64,000 nt of DNA. It comes from an uncultured Glaciecola sp. (GTDB lineage: Bacteria; Pseudomonadota; Gammaproteobacteria; Enterobacterales; Alteromonadaceae). The stretch spans positions 1-64,000 of the forward strand of contig CAJQOP010000045.1 in assembly GCA_905479945.1 (NCBI GenBank), in the 5' to 3' direction. The position numbers and the translations under genes were made by a program. Shown in pieces: positions 7,546 through 17,755 of the stretch. Positions within the stretch are counted from its first letter, which is position 1. The number at the start of each line of letters is the position of its first letter. The notes beneath the pieces are model-generated. The model made no database searches. It worked only from the letters and a program-made list of their open reading frames with translations, and was not told the origin of the DNA.

Positions 7546-8641
7546 CTTTTCTCCTCATAAATATCTGGCGTAGCACAACGCCTGTTTTGCGATCCCTCAC
7601 TATGAGACCGATGCCAACCAATAGCATGACGATATGCACCCACCACAGTCCTAGTGCTGGGGGGAGTTTACCGTCTTCTAGCACGCGACGACTGGCCAAT
7701 AATAATAAAAAATAACCGAGATACAAGAGCAAGGCAGGAAACATTTTACCAAAACGGCCCTGCCTAGGGTCAACTGCGCTCAGCGGTACAGCAATCAATA
7801 CCAAGAATGGTAAAGATAGGGGAATAGCAATACGCCACTGTAATTCTGCGGTAGCCTCAATACTGTCTAACTTCATCAATTCCGAAGTAGGCAAGGCCAC
7901 AAGCTTGCGTCGTTTCTGCTCTTGGTCTTTTTGAGCAATAGTTACACGATATTCATCAAAGTTAACAATTTGAAATGCCTGATCAGTGTCGCCACCTTCA
8001 TATTGATTTCCATCGAACAGAACTAGTTGTTGCTCCCCGATTTCGCTAGTTTGAATTGTGCCTGTTTTTGAGTAAATCAGATGCATTTGTTTATCGTCTT
8101 TGCTGCGTTGCGACAAGAAAACCTTCTGTAATTTTCTGCTATCTGAGTCGACGTCGTGCACAAAAATAACGGCCTGATTGTCTCCAGTTTGCTGGAACCG
8201 ACCGGGGATCACCGACGCTAGTCCAGATTGCGCGGTTGCTTGCTCTTGTAATTGATATTCTTTTTCGGCCGCTGCAGGGGCTAAGTAGAGCGTGACTACC
8301 GCAGTTACAATAGCGACCAAAAACGCAAAAAGTAATGTAACTCGAGTTATGTACCATTCGCTAACGCCACAAGCTTTTAAAACGGTCATTTCACTGTCGA
8401 CATATAAACGGCCGTGAGCCAACATAACACCCAAAAATAGGCTAATGGGCAGTACCAAAGAAGCCAACACTGGGCTATAAAGTGTAATAAAACCAAGTAC
8501 CAAATCGGCAGGAACGTCACCGTCTGTTGCATCACCTAAAATTCGCGCAAATTTAAGCGTGATGAAAATTGCCATGAGTATTAAAAATACAGCAATTTGA
8601 GATTTGAATGTTTCGCGCAATAAATATCGAAAAATTAGCAT
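7529..8641 (-). CDS. lptF: LPS export ABC transporter permease LptF
   Basis: 370 residues. The N-terminus LIFRYLLRETFKSQIAVFLI, the LYSPVLASLVLPISLFLGVMLAHGRLY block and EMTVLKACGVSEW (the coupling helix contacting LptB) are diagnostic. A periplasmic domain (about 120-260) and C-terminal helices (IPLSLPFLVLIAVPLSAV) follow. First gene of the lptF-lptG pair and divergent from pepA across about 230 bp, as in many Gammaproteobacteria. Confidence 0.95.
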   Translation of the reverse strand: MLIFRYLLRETFKSQIAVFLILMAIFITLKFARILGDATDGDVPADLVLGFITLYSPVLASLVLPISLFLGVMLAHGRLYVDSEMTVLKACGVSEWYITRVTLLFAFLVAIVTAVVTLYLAPAAAEKEYQLQEQATAQSGLASVIPGRFQQTGDNQAVIFVHDVDSDSRKLQKVFLSQRSKDDKQMHLIYSKTGTIQTSEIGEQQLVLFDGNQYEGGDTDQAFQIVNFDEYRVTIAQKDQEQKRRKLVALPTSELMKLDSIEATAELQWRIAIPLSLPFLVLIAVPLSAVDPRQGRFGKMFPALLLYLGYFLLLLASRRVLEDGKLPPALGLWWVHIVMLLVGIGLIVRDRKTGVVLRQIFMRRKDVKAP

Positions 8642-8870
8642 TTAGTTACTGATGAAAACATAGGTTTTAGTGGAAAGGTGCAGATATTTAAGTAAACTTA
8701 GTGTTTCTAAGTGTTTTAATGCACACAACGTATTTAAATCACGCCCAAGTTTAGCATAAAGAACACTTTTGCTGACACTGAATAACAAATTTTTATGCGC
8801 ATGAACCTGAAAAAGTTAGGAAAACTCGGTTTAGCGCGCAGGAATTGAGCATAATCATTGAGGAAACATC

Positions 8871-10376
8871 ATGGAATTTAGCGTAAAAAGCGGTAGTCCA
8901 GAAAAGCAACGCAGTGCATGCATTGTAGTGGGAGTTTTTGAACCACGCCGCCTGACTCATGTTGCTGAACAACTTGATCAAATAAGCGAAGGCTACATAA
9001 GTAACTTATTGCGCCGAGGTGATCTGGAAGGGAAAGCCGGCCAAATGCTGTTGTTGCACCATGTTCCAAATGTGTTGAGTGAACGAATTCTGCTTGTGGG
9101 CTGCGGTAAGGAACGAGAGCTAAACGAAAGGCAGTATAAACAAATTATTGCGAAAACTATTCAAACCTTAAACGAAACAGGTTCAATGGAAGCTGTATGT
9201 TTCCTTACTGAACTGCACGTAAAAGGTCGCGATACCTATTGGAAGGTGCGCCAGGCGGTTGAAGCTGCAAACGACTCTTTATATACCTTTTTACAACTCA
9301 AAACTAAAAAGGGTGAACCGCGCAGACCATTGCGTAAAATGGTTTTTAATGTGCCTACTAGAAAAGAATTGACCTCAGGTGAACGTGCTATTGAGCATGG
9401 TTCTGCGGTAAGTAAAGGCGTATTAGTTGCTAAAGATGTGAGCAATATGCCGCCAAATATTTGTAATCCTAAATATTTGAATGAGCAAGCAGCTTTATTA
9501 GTCGAAGACTATGATTCTTTAAGCTTGGAAACCATTGGCGAAAAGCAAATGGCCAAACTGAAAATGGACAGCTATCTTGCGGTAGGTCGCGGTTCTATTA
9601 ACGAATCTATTATGACTATTATCCATCATAAAGGCGCTGACGATTCACAAGCTCCTATTGTTCTCGTCGGCAAAGGTTTGACCTTTGACTCTGGCGGCAT
9701 TTCAATAAAGCCTAGCGCTAGTATGGACGAAATGAAATACGATATGTGCGGGGCTAGTTCTGTGCTGGGTGTTATGCATACTGTTGCTCAGCTTAATTTG
9801 CCGATTAACATTATTGGTGTGATTGCAGGTTGTGAAAACATGCCTGACGCCAACGCTTACCGACCTGGTGACATTCTAACAACAATGTCGGGTCAAACGG
9901 TTGAAGTGTTGAATACAGATGCCGAAGGTCGATTAGTATTATGTGATGCATTAACCTACGTTGAGCGTTTTGAGCCAGAAGCAGTAATTGATATTGCTAC
10001 CTTAACAGGTGCTTGTGTAGTTGCTTTAGGGCCTCATGCAACAGCGGTTATGAGTACACATAACCCTTTATCACATGAACTAATTAATGCCTCTGAGCAG
10101 TCGTCTGATAAAGCATGGCGTTTACCTTTATGGGATGAGTATCAAGAGCTAATAGAGAGCCCTTTTGCTGATATGGCGAATATAGGTGGAAAATCAGCTG
10201 GCGCTATTACAGCGGGTTGTTTTTTAGCTAGGTTTACCAAGAAATATAACTGGGCGCACTTAGATATTGCCGGCACAGCATGGGTAGGTGGGGCTCGCAA
10301 AGGCGCGACAGGCCGTCCTGTTCCGATGCTTTCGCAATATCTATTCAATAAAGCCGGACTGGTAAGTGAAGATTAA
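8871..10376 (+). CDS. pepA: Leucyl aminopeptidase PepA
   Basis: 501 residues, an M17 family cytosolic aminopeptidase with two metal ions. The metal/catalytic segment [10 protein letters not shown] begins near residue 348, and [15 protein letters not shown] supplies the upstream Lys and Asp ligands. The N-terminal domain (1-about 160) is the M17 regulatory/DNA-binding type. In E. coli PepA also represses carAB and assists Xer recombination; whether that holds here is unknown. The ATG has GAGGAAAC about 6 nt upstream. holC begins at the base after its stop codon. Confidence 0.96.
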   Translation: MEFSVKSGSPEKQRSACIVVGVFEPRRLTHVAEQLDQISEGYISNLLRRGDLEGKAGQMLLLHHVPNVLSERILLVGCGKERELNERQYKQIIAKTIQTLNETGSMEAVCFLTELHVKGRDTYWKVRQAVEAANDSLYTFLQLKTKKGEPRRPLRKMVFNVPTRKELTSGERAIEHGSAVSKGVLVAKDVSNMPPNICNPKYLNEQAALLVEDYDSLSLETIGEKQMAKLKMDSYLAVGRGSINESIMTIIHHKGADDSQAPIVLVGKGLTFDSGGISIKPSASMDEMKYDMCGASSVLGVMHTVAQLNLPINIIGVIAGCENMPDANAYRPGDILTTMSGQTVEVLNTDAEGRLVLCDALTYVERFEPEAVIDIATLTGACVVALGPHATAVMSTHNPLSHELINASEQSSDKAWRLPLWDEYQELIESPFADMANIGGKSAGAITAGCFLARFTKKYNWAHLDIAGTAWVGGARKGATGRPVPMLSQYLFNKAGLVSED

Positions 10377-10832
10377 ATGCCCATAGTTACCTTTTACCAA
10401 CTTGATGAAAATAGCCAAGATGCTGAGCAAGACTTGTTAGAATCTTGCTCGCATTTGCTGCTAACTACTGTGAAAAAGCGTAAGTGGGTATCTGTGTTGT
10501 GCGTAAATAAGCAGCAAGCTGAAAACGTTGATGAATTTGTTTGGCAGCACCCCGTAGATAGTTTTATTCCACATAATTTAGCAGGTGAAGGACCAAAACA
10601 AGGCACACCTGCGGAAATTACTTGGTTAGGCCAAACCCTTAGTAATCGGCATACATTGATTAATTTGTCTCAAACCATGATAGACAACCATAAACAATAT
10701 CAACATATCATTGATTTTGTGCCGCTTGAAGAAAGCCAAAAACAAGCAGCACGAGAGCGATACAAGCAGTATAAATTGGCGGGATGCAAAATGCAGTTCA
10801 CACCGGCTAATCAAATAAACGAGAGTAATTAA
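10377..10832 (+). CDS. holC: DNA polymerase III chi subunit HolC
   Basis: 151 residues with the chi fold signature: TFYQLDEN at the start, [29 protein letters not shown], then the conserved [13 protein letters not shown] segment. Chi links the clamp loader to single-stranded-DNA-binding protein. ATG immediately follows the pepA stop, and its TAA overlaps the valS ATG (TAATG), so pepA-holC-valS is a tightly coupled unit, the standard order. Confidence 0.94.
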   Translation: MPIVTFYQLDENSQDAEQDLLESCSHLLLTTVKKRKWVSVLCVNKQQAENVDEFVWQHPVDSFIPHNLAGEGPKQGTPAEITWLGQTLSNRHTLINLSQTMIDNHKQYQHIIDFVPLEESQKQAARERYKQYKLAGCKMQFTPANQINESN

Positions 10833-13603
10833 TGGATAAAACATTCGACCCCCACAAGATTGAAAAAGACTGTTATGCGAAGTGGGAACAGCAAGGTTAC
10901 TTTAAAGCATCAGGTGAAGGCGAGCCTTACTGTGTGTTGTTACCGCCACCAAATGTGACAGGTAGTTTGCATATGGGGCATGCGTTTCAGCATACAATAA
11001 TGGATTCACTGATTCGATATAATCGCATGAAAGGCAATAACACGCTTTGGCAGTGTGGTACTGATCATGCGGGTATTGCTACGCAAATGGTGGTCGAACG
11101 TCAATTAAATGCACAAGGCAAAACACGCCACGACTTAGGTCGTGAAGATTTTATAAAGAAAATCTGGGAGTGGAAAGAAGAATCAGGCGGCACAATTACG
11201 CAACAGATGCGTCGTTTAGGCACCTCTCCAGATTGGGATCGAGAAGTCTTCACCATGGATGATAATTTGTCCGAAGCCGTGCAAGAGGTCTTTATTAAAC
11301 TGCACGAGGAAGGCTTAATTTATCGTGGTAAGCGATTAGTAAACTGGGATCCGGCGCTCCTAACAGCAGTCTCTGACTTAGAAGTAGTAAGTGAAGAAGA
11401 AAATGGCCATATGTGGCACATGAAGTATCCTCTAAGCGATGGTTCCGGTCATTTGGTTGTAGCGACGACTCGTCCTGAAACTATGCTAGGTGATACCGCT
11501 GTAGCAGTTCATCCCGACGATGAGCGTTACGCTGGCTTTATTGGTAAGACCATCACCCTACCTTTGACTGGCCGCGAAATTCCTATCATTGCAGACGACT
11601 ATGTAGATCAAGATTTTGGCACTGGTTGCGTTAAAATTACGCCAGCACATGACTTCAATGACTATGATATGGGCAAGCGTCATAATCTCGAAGTAATTAA
11701 TATTCTCACTGACGAAGCTAAACTTAACGATGCAGCTCCGAGCAAATATCAGGGGATGGATAGATTTGATGCCAGAACGGCAATCGTAGAAGATTTGCAA
11801 GCGCTGGGCGTGCTGATAAAAATAGAAGAGCATAAGTTAAAAGTACCTAGAGGCGATAGAAGCGGCGTTGTAATCGAACCGTACTTAACTAATCAGTGGT
11901 ATGTTGCAGTTGAATCACTCGCTAAGCCTGCTATTGAAGCGGTAGAAAGCGGCGAAATTCGCTTCGTGCCTGAAAATTGGAATAAAACCTACTATCAATG
12001 GATGCACAATATCCAAGATTGGTGCATTTCACGTCAATTATGGTGGGGACATCGTATTCCTGCCTGGTTCGATAATGAAGGCAATATCTTTGTTGGTCGC
12101 AATGAAGCGGAAGTTAGGGAAAAAAACTCAATTCCTGATTCTGTAGCGCTTAAGCAAGATGAAGATGTACTAGATACTTGGTTTTCATCAGCACTTTGGC
12201 CTTTCGCTACTATGGGTTGGCCAAAAGAAACACCTGAATTAGAGACCTTTGTGCCAAGCTCGGTGCTGGTTACTGGTTTCGACATTATTTTCTTCTGGGT
12301 AGCTAGAATGATTATGATGACTAAAAAATTCACAGGCAAAATTCCGTTTAAAGATATCTACATTACAGGCCTTATTCGCGATGAGAATGGCGATAAGATG
12401 TCAAAGTCTAAAGGTAATGTACTCGATCCGATAGACTTAATTGATGGCATTGATTTAGACACGTTAATGCGCAAACGTACCTCTGGAATGATGCAGCCGA
12501 AAATGGCTGCTAAAATCGGTAAAGCAACACAAAAGGAATTCCCAGACGGCATTAATGCATACGGTACCGACGCGTTGCGCTTTACATTTGCAGCAATGGC
12601 ATCGACCAATCGAGACATCAGTTTTGATATGGGAAGAGTTGAAGGCTATCGTAACTTCTGCAATAAAATTTGGAATGCAACTCGCTTTGTATTGATGAAT
12701 ACAGAAGAGTTTGATGCTGGTCGTGACGGCGGTGAAATGTCCTTAAGCGTTTTTGATCGCTGGATTTGGTCACAATTTCAAGAAACTCTGAAAGCTTATG
12801 AAGAGGCTATTGCACAGTATCGTTTTGATCTTGCAGCGCAGTGTTTGTATGAATTCACATGGAATCAATTTTGTGACTGGTATTTAGAATTGTCTAAACC
12901 AGTACTCAATTCTGACCAAAGCTCTGAGGCTGAGAAGCGCGGGACAAGACATACATTAATTAATGTTCTTGAACACATGATGCGCTTACTACACCCGTTT
13001 ATGCCGTTTATTACAGATGAGATTTGGTTGAAAATTCAGCCCTTATCTAATAATAAAACTGATGCTCAAAGCATCATGGTCGATGCGTTTCCTGTGTTTG
13101 ATACCAATAAACTCGACCAAGTGGCGATCGATGATATTGAGTGGGTGAAATCGTTTATTGTTGGCATTCGAAATATTCGGGGTGAGATGGATATCCCACC
13201 ATCAAAGCCTTTGCCTGTATTGCTTAAAAATGTGAGTGCGACAGATCAAGGTCGATTAGATAAAATTGGCGGTTACTTAGCCAAGCTCGCTAAGCTTGAG
13301 TCCGTTACGCATTTAGCCGGAGGTGAGAAAGCCCCTGCGTCTGCAACGGCCTTAGTGGGAGAGATGGAAATTCTTATTCCAATGGCAGGCCTTATTGATA
13401 AAGAAGCTGAACTGGCCCGTTTGAACAAAGCAGCTGAAAAAATCGAAAAAGATGCGCAACGCACAAAGGGCAAACTTAGCAATGAGAGCTTTGTAAGTAA
13501 GGCACCTGAAGCCGTTATTGAGAAAGAACGTGCCAAACTTGTCGATATGGAAATGCAGCTAAGGAAAATTAGCGCGCAAAAAGCAGAAATTGAAGCTATT
13601 TAG
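10832..13603 (+). CDS. valS: Valyl-tRNA synthetase
   Basis: 923 residues, class Ia synthetase. The HIGH-type motif is HMGH (47-50) in [13 protein letters not shown] and the KMSKS loop is at 522-526. The editing (CP1) domain lies between, including [17 protein letters not shown]. The anticodon-binding domain and a C-terminal coiled-coil arm (about 850-923, Lys/Glu rich) complete it. Slightly shorter than E. coli ValS (951). Start overlaps holC stop. Confidence 0.97.
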   Translation: MDKTFDPHKIEKDCYAKWEQQGYFKASGEGEPYCVLLPPPNVTGSLHMGHAFQHTIMDSLIRYNRMKGNNTLWQCGTDHAGIATQMVVERQLNAQGKTRHDLGREDFIKKIWEWKEESGGTITQQMRRLGTSPDWDREVFTMDDNLSEAVQEVFIKLHEEGLIYRGKRLVNWDPALLTAVSDLEVVSEEENGHMWHMKYPLSDGSGHLVVATTRPETMLGDTAVAVHPDDERYAGFIGKTITLPLTGREIPIIADDYVDQDFGTGCVKITPAHDFNDYDMGKRHNLEVINILTDEAKLNDAAPSKYQGMDRFDARTAIVEDLQALGVLIKIEEHKLKVPRGDRSGVVIEPYLTNQWYVAVESLAKPAIEAVESGEIRFVPENWNKTYYQWMHNIQDWCISRQLWWGHRIPAWFDNEGNIFVGRNEAEVREKNSIPDSVALKQDEDVLDTWFSSALWPFATMGWPKETPELETFVPSSVLVTGFDIIFFWVARMIMMTKKFTGKIPFKDIYITGLIRDENGDKMSKSKGNVLDPIDLIDGIDLDTLMRKRTSGMMQPKMAAKIGKATQKEFPDGINAYGTDALRFTFAAMASTNRDISFDMGRVEGYRNFCNKIWNATRFVLMNTEEFDAGRDGGEMSLSVFDRWIWSQFQETLKAYEEAIAQYRFDLAAQCLYEFTWNQFCDWYLELSKPVLNSDQSSEAEKRGTRHTLINVLEHMMRLLHPFMPFITDEIWLKIQPLSNNKTDAQSIMVDAFPVFDTNKLDQVAIDDIEWVKSFIVGIRNIRGEMDIPPSKPLPVLLKNVSATDQGRLDKIGGYLAKLAKLESVTHLAGGEKAPASATALVGEMEILIPMAGLIDKEAELARLNKAAEKIEKDAQRTKGKLSNESFVSKAPEAVIEKERAKLVDMEMQLRKISAQKAEIEAI

Positions 13604-13720
13604 ACGCAAATGAGAAAGCGGGTGGAAAGCACAGTGAAGCAAAGGTAGATTGCTCTAGTTATAATCTGCCCCGATTTTAGTCGCGTTTAGGGCTGATTTT
13701 TACATAAATAAAAGTCAATT

Positions 13721-13756
13721 CAAGCATTGATCACAATGCTTGGCTTGGCTTTTTTG
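13721..13756 (+). terminator. valS operon terminator
   Basis: Perfect 9-bp stem CAAGCATTG (13721-13729) / CAATGCTTG (13734-13742) with loop ATCA, followed after 8 nt by a run of T. It lies before the start chosen for the next gene, supporting the downstream ATG there. Confidence 0.7.
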
Positions 13757-13864
13757 TTTGAAGCGAATGAACTATTGTTATGCAGTATTACTGGTGTTAT
13801 CTTTTCTACGATTAAGACAACATTAAGCAAGAAAGCTTTGATTATTAAAAACCAAGGAAACGTC

Positions 13865-16066
13865 ATGCAACGTACTTTTTTAGTGCCCCTTATCGCCACA
13901 TTTAGCATCGCGATATTATCCGGATGTTCACCCTCTCAAGAGTCTAAAATGCAAGAAAAACCAAGCTCACAGATACAAAAATCCCAAAAAGAAAGGTTAA
14001 AAGAGCTCAGTATAGTTGCTCCTAAAGCGACACAAATTCCGTTTACTGCGGAATATCATGGCAAAACTATCTCAGATCACTATAACTGGTTTAAAGATCC
14101 AGATTATCCAGAAGTTAATGATCAGCCTATCATTGATTATTTAAATGAGGAAAATGCCTATTTTAACGCGTTTATTGAGCCTAAAACCGCGTTAATAGAT
14201 ACCTTGTTTGAGGAATTCAAGGGCCGTACTAACGATCAAGAAAGCTCGGTACCTTGGGTCGAAAATGGTTACGAATACAAGTCTTTCTATAAAGAAGGCG
14301 AAGAATATCGCACCTATAGCCGTCGTAAACTCGATAGCGAAAAGGAAGAAGTTTTTTTAAGCGTAACTGACTTAGCCAAACCCTTTGACTACTTTAATAT
14401 GGGTGACTGGGAAATAAGTCCTAATAACCAGTATTTGGCATACTCTTTTAATACCAATGGCGATGAGCGCTACGAGGTTGTGGTAAAAGACCTCAGTTCG
14501 GGTGAGTCACTCTCTGATACATTGACTGATACCAGTGGGGATGTAGTTTTCAGCGCTGACAGTCAATCACTTGTATACGGTTTGCTTGCTAGTGACCGCT
14601 GGTTTACAGTCAGCATCAATGTGCATAAGTTAGGATCTAAACAAGCTGACGATATTGCAATATTGACTGAAAAAGACGACAGCTTTTTTATGAGCTTTGG
14701 TTTAACTAGCAGTAATGAGTATTTACTGATAGGAAGTGGGCAAAGCGAAACAAGAGAAGTTTTTGCAGTGCCTGCGTCTGACTTCTTAGCAAAACCGACT
14801 GTATTGGTATCGAGAGAACAAGGCTTTCTTAGTGAGATTGATCATGCCAATGATTATTTCTACGTTATTGCAAACGATACTCATACCAATTCAAGGTTAG
14901 CAAAAGTATCAGATAAAAACCCTAGTTATGAAAATTGGGAAACCGTTATTGCAGGCTCTGATGAGCGTTATTTAATGGGTATGCAAGTATTCAAAAATTT
15001 CATGTTTATGGCATCTCGTGAGAATGGCATTGAACGCTTTAGTATTTCTGATTACGAAGGAAATTCGCATGATGTGAGCTTCCCTGAATCTGTCTTTTCT
15101 GTATCTAATGGCGGCAATCCTGAGTTTAGTCAGGACTTTGTGCGTATTAATTATAATTCGATGATAACGCCCAGGACTGTTTTTGATTACTATTTAAGTG
15201 ATAAAAAACTAGTAATCAAGAAGGTTCAAGAAATACCCTCTGGTTATGACAAATCGCAGTACATAACTGAGCGCATTATGGCACCAGCACGCGATGGCGC
15301 ATCAGTGCCGGTAACCTTAGTTTATAATAAAGACTTCAAAAAGGACGCGACTCACCCGATGCATCTATACGGATATGGCGCGTATGGCAGTACCGTTGAC
15401 CCTGGTTTTTCAACAACCAGATTAAGCTTACTAGATAGAGGCTTTTCATTCGCCATTGCCCATGTTCGTGGCAGCGATATGCTCGGTCACCAATGGTATT
15501 TGGATGGAAAGCTTGAAAAGCGAACAAATACATTTAACGACTTCGTTGATGTGGCTCGCTATTTAGTTTCAGAAAAGTACGTTGAAGCTGGCAATATTAG
15601 CGTTTCTGGACGCAGTGCTGGCGGTGAACTCATGGGTGCGGTGACTATTCAAGCTCCGGAGCTTTGGCGGTCGGTTACATTGGGGGTTCCCTTTGTTGAT
15701 GTGCTCAACACTATGTTAGATGCAAGCTTGCCGCTAACGCCACCTGAGTGGAGCGAGTGGGGTAACCCAATCGAAGATCCTGCAGCATTTGACTTAATTC
15801 AAAGCTATTCACCTTATGACAATATTACTGCGCGAGAGTATCCGCCTATGTTAGTGACTGGTGGTTTGAATGATCCACGCGTTACCTACTGGGAACCTGC
15901 GAAGTGGACAGCAAGAATGCGCGAGCTGAAAACGGATAATAATTTGCTCATCATGCGTATAAATATGGGCGCAGGTCATTTCTCAAATAGCGGTCGCTAT
16001 GGTCGTTTACGAGATTATGCGGAAGAGTATGCTTTCATGCTTTCTTCGCACGGTATTGCTAAGTAG
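13865..16066 (+). CDS. Prolyl oligopeptidase family lipoprotein (oligopeptidase B-like, S9A)
   Basis: 733 residues from the ATG at 13865, chosen because AAGGAAA sits 5 nt upstream and it begins a lipoprotein signal (lipobox LSGC, Cys21). An in-frame extension to 13727 would read through the preceding terminator. The beta-propeller spans about 60-450, and the alpha/beta hydrolase domain holds GRSAGG with catalytic S584, D670 in GGLNDPR and H705 in GAGHFSNSG. This is the oligopeptidase B pattern, cleaving short peptides after basic residues. Lipidation implies an envelope location, unlike cytosolic E. coli PtrB. Monocistronic. Confidence 0.9.
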   Translation: MQRTFLVPLIATFSIAILSGCSPSQESKMQEKPSSQIQKSQKERLKELSIVAPKATQIPFTAEYHGKTISDHYNWFKDPDYPEVNDQPIIDYLNEENAYFNAFIEPKTALIDTLFEEFKGRTNDQESSVPWVENGYEYKSFYKEGEEYRTYSRRKLDSEKEEVFLSVTDLAKPFDYFNMGDWEISPNNQYLAYSFNTNGDERYEVVVKDLSSGESLSDTLTDTSGDVVFSADSQSLVYGLLASDRWFTVSINVHKLGSKQADDIAILTEKDDSFFMSFGLTSSNEYLLIGSGQSETREVFAVPASDFLAKPTVLVSREQGFLSEIDHANDYFYVIANDTHTNSRLAKVSDKNPSYENWETVIAGSDERYLMGMQVFKNFMFMASRENGIERFSISDYEGNSHDVSFPESVFSVSNGGNPEFSQDFVRINYNSMITPRTVFDYYLSDKKLVIKKVQEIPSGYDKSQYITERIMAPARDGASVPVTLVYNKDFKKDATHPMHLYGYGAYGSTVDPGFSTTRLSLLDRGFSFAIAHVRGSDMLGHQWYLDGKLEKRTNTFNDFVDVARYLVSEKYVEAGNISVSGRSAGGELMGAVTIQAPELWRSVTLGVPFVDVLNTMLDASLPLTPPEWSEWGNPIEDPAAFDLIQSYSPYDNITAREYPPMLVTGGLNDPRVTYWEPAKWTARMRELKTDNNLLIMRINMGAGHFSNSGRYGRLRDYAEEYAFMLSSHGIAK

Positions 16067-16075
16067 AAAATCCAA

Positions 16076-16120
16076 AGCCCGGAACTTGATGAGCTCTCGC
16101 TACTAAGTTCCGGGCTGTTT
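16076..16120. terminator. Bidirectional terminator
   Basis: Perfect 12-bp stem AGCCCGGAACTT (16076-16087) / AAGTTCCGGGCT (16105-16116), then GTTTT. It lies between the convergent S9 peptidase and anchor-H genes and can serve both. Confidence 0.88.
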
Positions 16121-16133
16121 TCTGATATTTAAA

Positions 16134-17015
16134 TTAGGCTATAAAGCGTCTGTAAGCAGCAAAGCCAAAACCTAAAATTAATAATATTCCCACTGCACCA
16201 CCATGCTCAACTACGATAACCTCAACCGGCTCAATATATTCAAAGTTCTCGCTTTCCAAACTAAGAAAGGCTAAATCAGCATCGTCTGTACCATCTGACA
16301 CAGCAACTATTTCATCAGTGTCAGCGTCATAAATCACAATCATCAATTCATAATCGTTACTTGGAAATCCAGTGACCAAATTATTTTCAATAATGATCGC
16401 ATCACGCGTGTTGTCGCCATTAATATTATATATGTTAGTGGTATAAAAAGGCGTAAATTCATCTGATGTTGCGGTGTAAATAACAGCATAAATAGGTGCA
16501 CTTTCATAAATGGTATCAACATCAAACTCTAACTCGAATGAAGAGTAATAGCCGTCATAATCAATATCTGCCGTTAAACTTACAAAGCTATCATATATCC
16601 AAAAGTCAGGGTCTTCATCATTTCGCGCCGCTTCTCTTGAAAGAGGTTTTTTTACGCTAACTGCCTGTGACTTCGATGCATTGGATGATTTTGATGAAGG
16701 CATTGATGAAGGCTGTGATGAGAGCTGTGATGAGAGCTTTGCATCGGTAAATCTCTTTTTAACTTTTAGATGTAAGCCATTCTGTTGCACGATGTTAGGC
16801 TGATATTCTGTGCCTTTTACGATAACAGATGCTGCCGAATCATTTGACAACTCAACCTTCTTGTCCGCTGCGAATGCAGAAGCTGACATAAGACCTAAGG
16901 CAACAATGCTGGTCAATATAGTGCCGGCCAACATAGCGCTAACTAATAGCTTGGTGGTGAATACGGAGCTAGAGAGCAATTTTGTTGTAAGTGAGTTTTT
17001 AGTAGAACGAGTCAT
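16134..17015 (-). CDS. Choice-of-anchor H family protein with GlyGly-CTERM-like tail
   Basis: 293 residues from the ATG at 17015; the in-frame TTG at 17030 overlaps the GAGG ribosome site and is rejected. Signal peptide to about residue 48 (ASAFA). A Ser-rich linker (about 95-120) is followed by a conserved domain starting DFWIYDSFVSLTADIDYDGYYSSFELEFDVDT cut here for length into its parts: FWIYDSFVSL, DIDYDGYYS and ELEFDVDT. The tail is EHGGAVGILLILGFG followed by AAYRR: Gly-Gly, hydrophobic span, basic end, the sorting signal cut by rhombosortase in Shewanella-like bacteria. It is therefore expected on the cell surface or released. Function of the domain is unknown. An unusual phased operator lies just upstream. 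Confidence 0.82.
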   Translation of the reverse strand: MTRSTKNSLTTKLLSSSVFTTKLLVSAMLAGTILTSIVALGLMSASAFAADKKVELSNDSAASVIVKGTEYQPNIVQQNGLHLKVKKRFTDAKLSSQLSSQPSSMPSSKSSNASKSQAVSVKKPLSREAARNDEDPDFWIYDSFVSLTADIDYDGYYSSFELEFDVDTIYESAPIYAVIYTATSDEFTPFYTTNIYNINGDNTRDAIIIENNLVTGFPSNDYELMIVIYDADTDEIVAVSDGTDDADLAFLSLESENFEYIEPVEVIVVEHGGAVGILLILGFGFAAYRRFIA

Positions 17016-17048
17016 TTTTTTACACCTCAAGTTGAGTTCTTGAAGTGG

Positions 17049-17054
17049 ATTATG
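17049..17054 (-). promoter_or_regulatory. Candidate -10 element for the anchor-H gene
   Basis: CATAAT on the minus strand, 34 nt before the ATG at 17015, leaving a short leader that includes GAGG. There is no consensus -35 at the correct spacing; its place is taken by the CTGA repeat array, as expected for an activator-dependent promoter. Confidence 0.5.
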
Positions 17055-17065
17055 ACAGCGTCAAA

Positions 17066-17102
17066 CTGAACGTAGTCTGAAATCAAACTGAACGGCAGCT
17101 GA
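17066..17102 (-). promoter_or_regulatory. Four-fold 11-bp phased direct repeat (OmpR/PhoB-type operator candidate)
   Basis: CTGA occurs at 17066, 17077, 17088 and 17099, exactly every 11 bp. A longer 12-bp copy (TCAAACTGAACG) recurs at 17061 and 17083, giving a 22-bp higher-order repeat. OmpR/PhoB winged-helix regulators bind tandem half-sites at this spacing. The array ends 11 bp upstream of the candidate -10, the usual position for direct activation. The regulator's identity is unknown. Confidence 0.55.
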
Positions 17103-17318
17103 CTAAGACGTATATACGAGCTAAATTATGGTTTAAAATCAATAGCGTAAAGTTAACAATTTAGATTGTTCAATATTAGATTTTGAGGGAACTTTTTCTT
17201 TATCGTTGTCCTATATAATAATGAAATAAGACAATTAGATAAAAACTATTTCTACATGATGCCGAGTATTCAGATTTAGCAGCGTTAAATAAGCTTAACG
17301 CTGCTTTAGATCGTAATC

Positions 17319-17744
17319 CTAGTCTTCATCGTCATTATAGTACTCGGCACCGTCATCCACACCATCATCTGCATCGTCGTATTCAATAGCATCTTCACCT
17401 AGAAAGTAGGTTCCCCAGCCATCGTAATAGACTTTGTGTTTGTCGGCTATTGCGATTAGTTTGTCAGAATCTGCGTTGAAAGCCTCAAGATCTAATTTTT
17501 TCTCAACTATGGCGTCAAAGCAGAAAACAGTGCCGCCATCATCTAGTATTAGTTCTTCGGCATCAGTCACCTCAAAGCCAGCCTTAAACGCGTCTAAAGC
17601 GGCCTTCTCAAGCGCATCAAAGTCGTTGCCGGCTATGTGATGCTCTATTGTGTGAGGAAGGCTAGTATCGCTGCCATCTAAGGTTAATGCTTCAATCGTT
17701 TCTTCATTAAATTCGTACCATTCATTGGTGTCGTGCTGGCTCAT
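17319..17744 (-). CDS. rraB: Ribonuclease E inhibitor RraB
   Basis: 141 residues from the ATG at 17744 (AGAGG 6 nt upstream; an in-frame TTG at 17759 overlaps that site). The core matches E. coli RraB: TIEHHIAGNDFDALEKAA, FKAGFEVTDAEEL, KVYYDGWGTYF, then a very acidic C-terminal tail (Asp/Glu/Tyr rich, about 120-141). RraB binds RNase E and modulates which transcripts are cut. It follows plsC by 11 nt and is probably cotranscribed with it. Confidence 0.92.
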   Translation of the reverse strand: MSQHDTNEWYEFNEETIEALTLDGSDTSLPHTIEHHIAGNDFDALEKAALDAFKAGFEVTDAEELILDDGGTVFCFDAIVEKKLDLEAFNADSDKLIAIADKHKVYYDGWGTYFLGEDAIEYDDADDGVDDGAEYYNDDED

Positions 17745-17755
17745 ATTTACCTCTT

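Larger units (their letters stand above)
17016..17318. other. Intergenic region upstream of the anchor-H gene
   Basis: About 300 bases between the anchor-H start and the end of rraB. The proximal third carries the -10 and CTGA repeat array described separately. The remainder is AT-rich with no ORF or clear terminator for rraB that I can identify. Confidence 0.5.

Noticed and set aside
13727-13864. N-terminal extension of the S9 peptidase frame
   Set aside because: It overlaps the valS terminator hairpin, and the ATG at 13865 has a strong ribosome site and begins a perfect lipoprotein signal.
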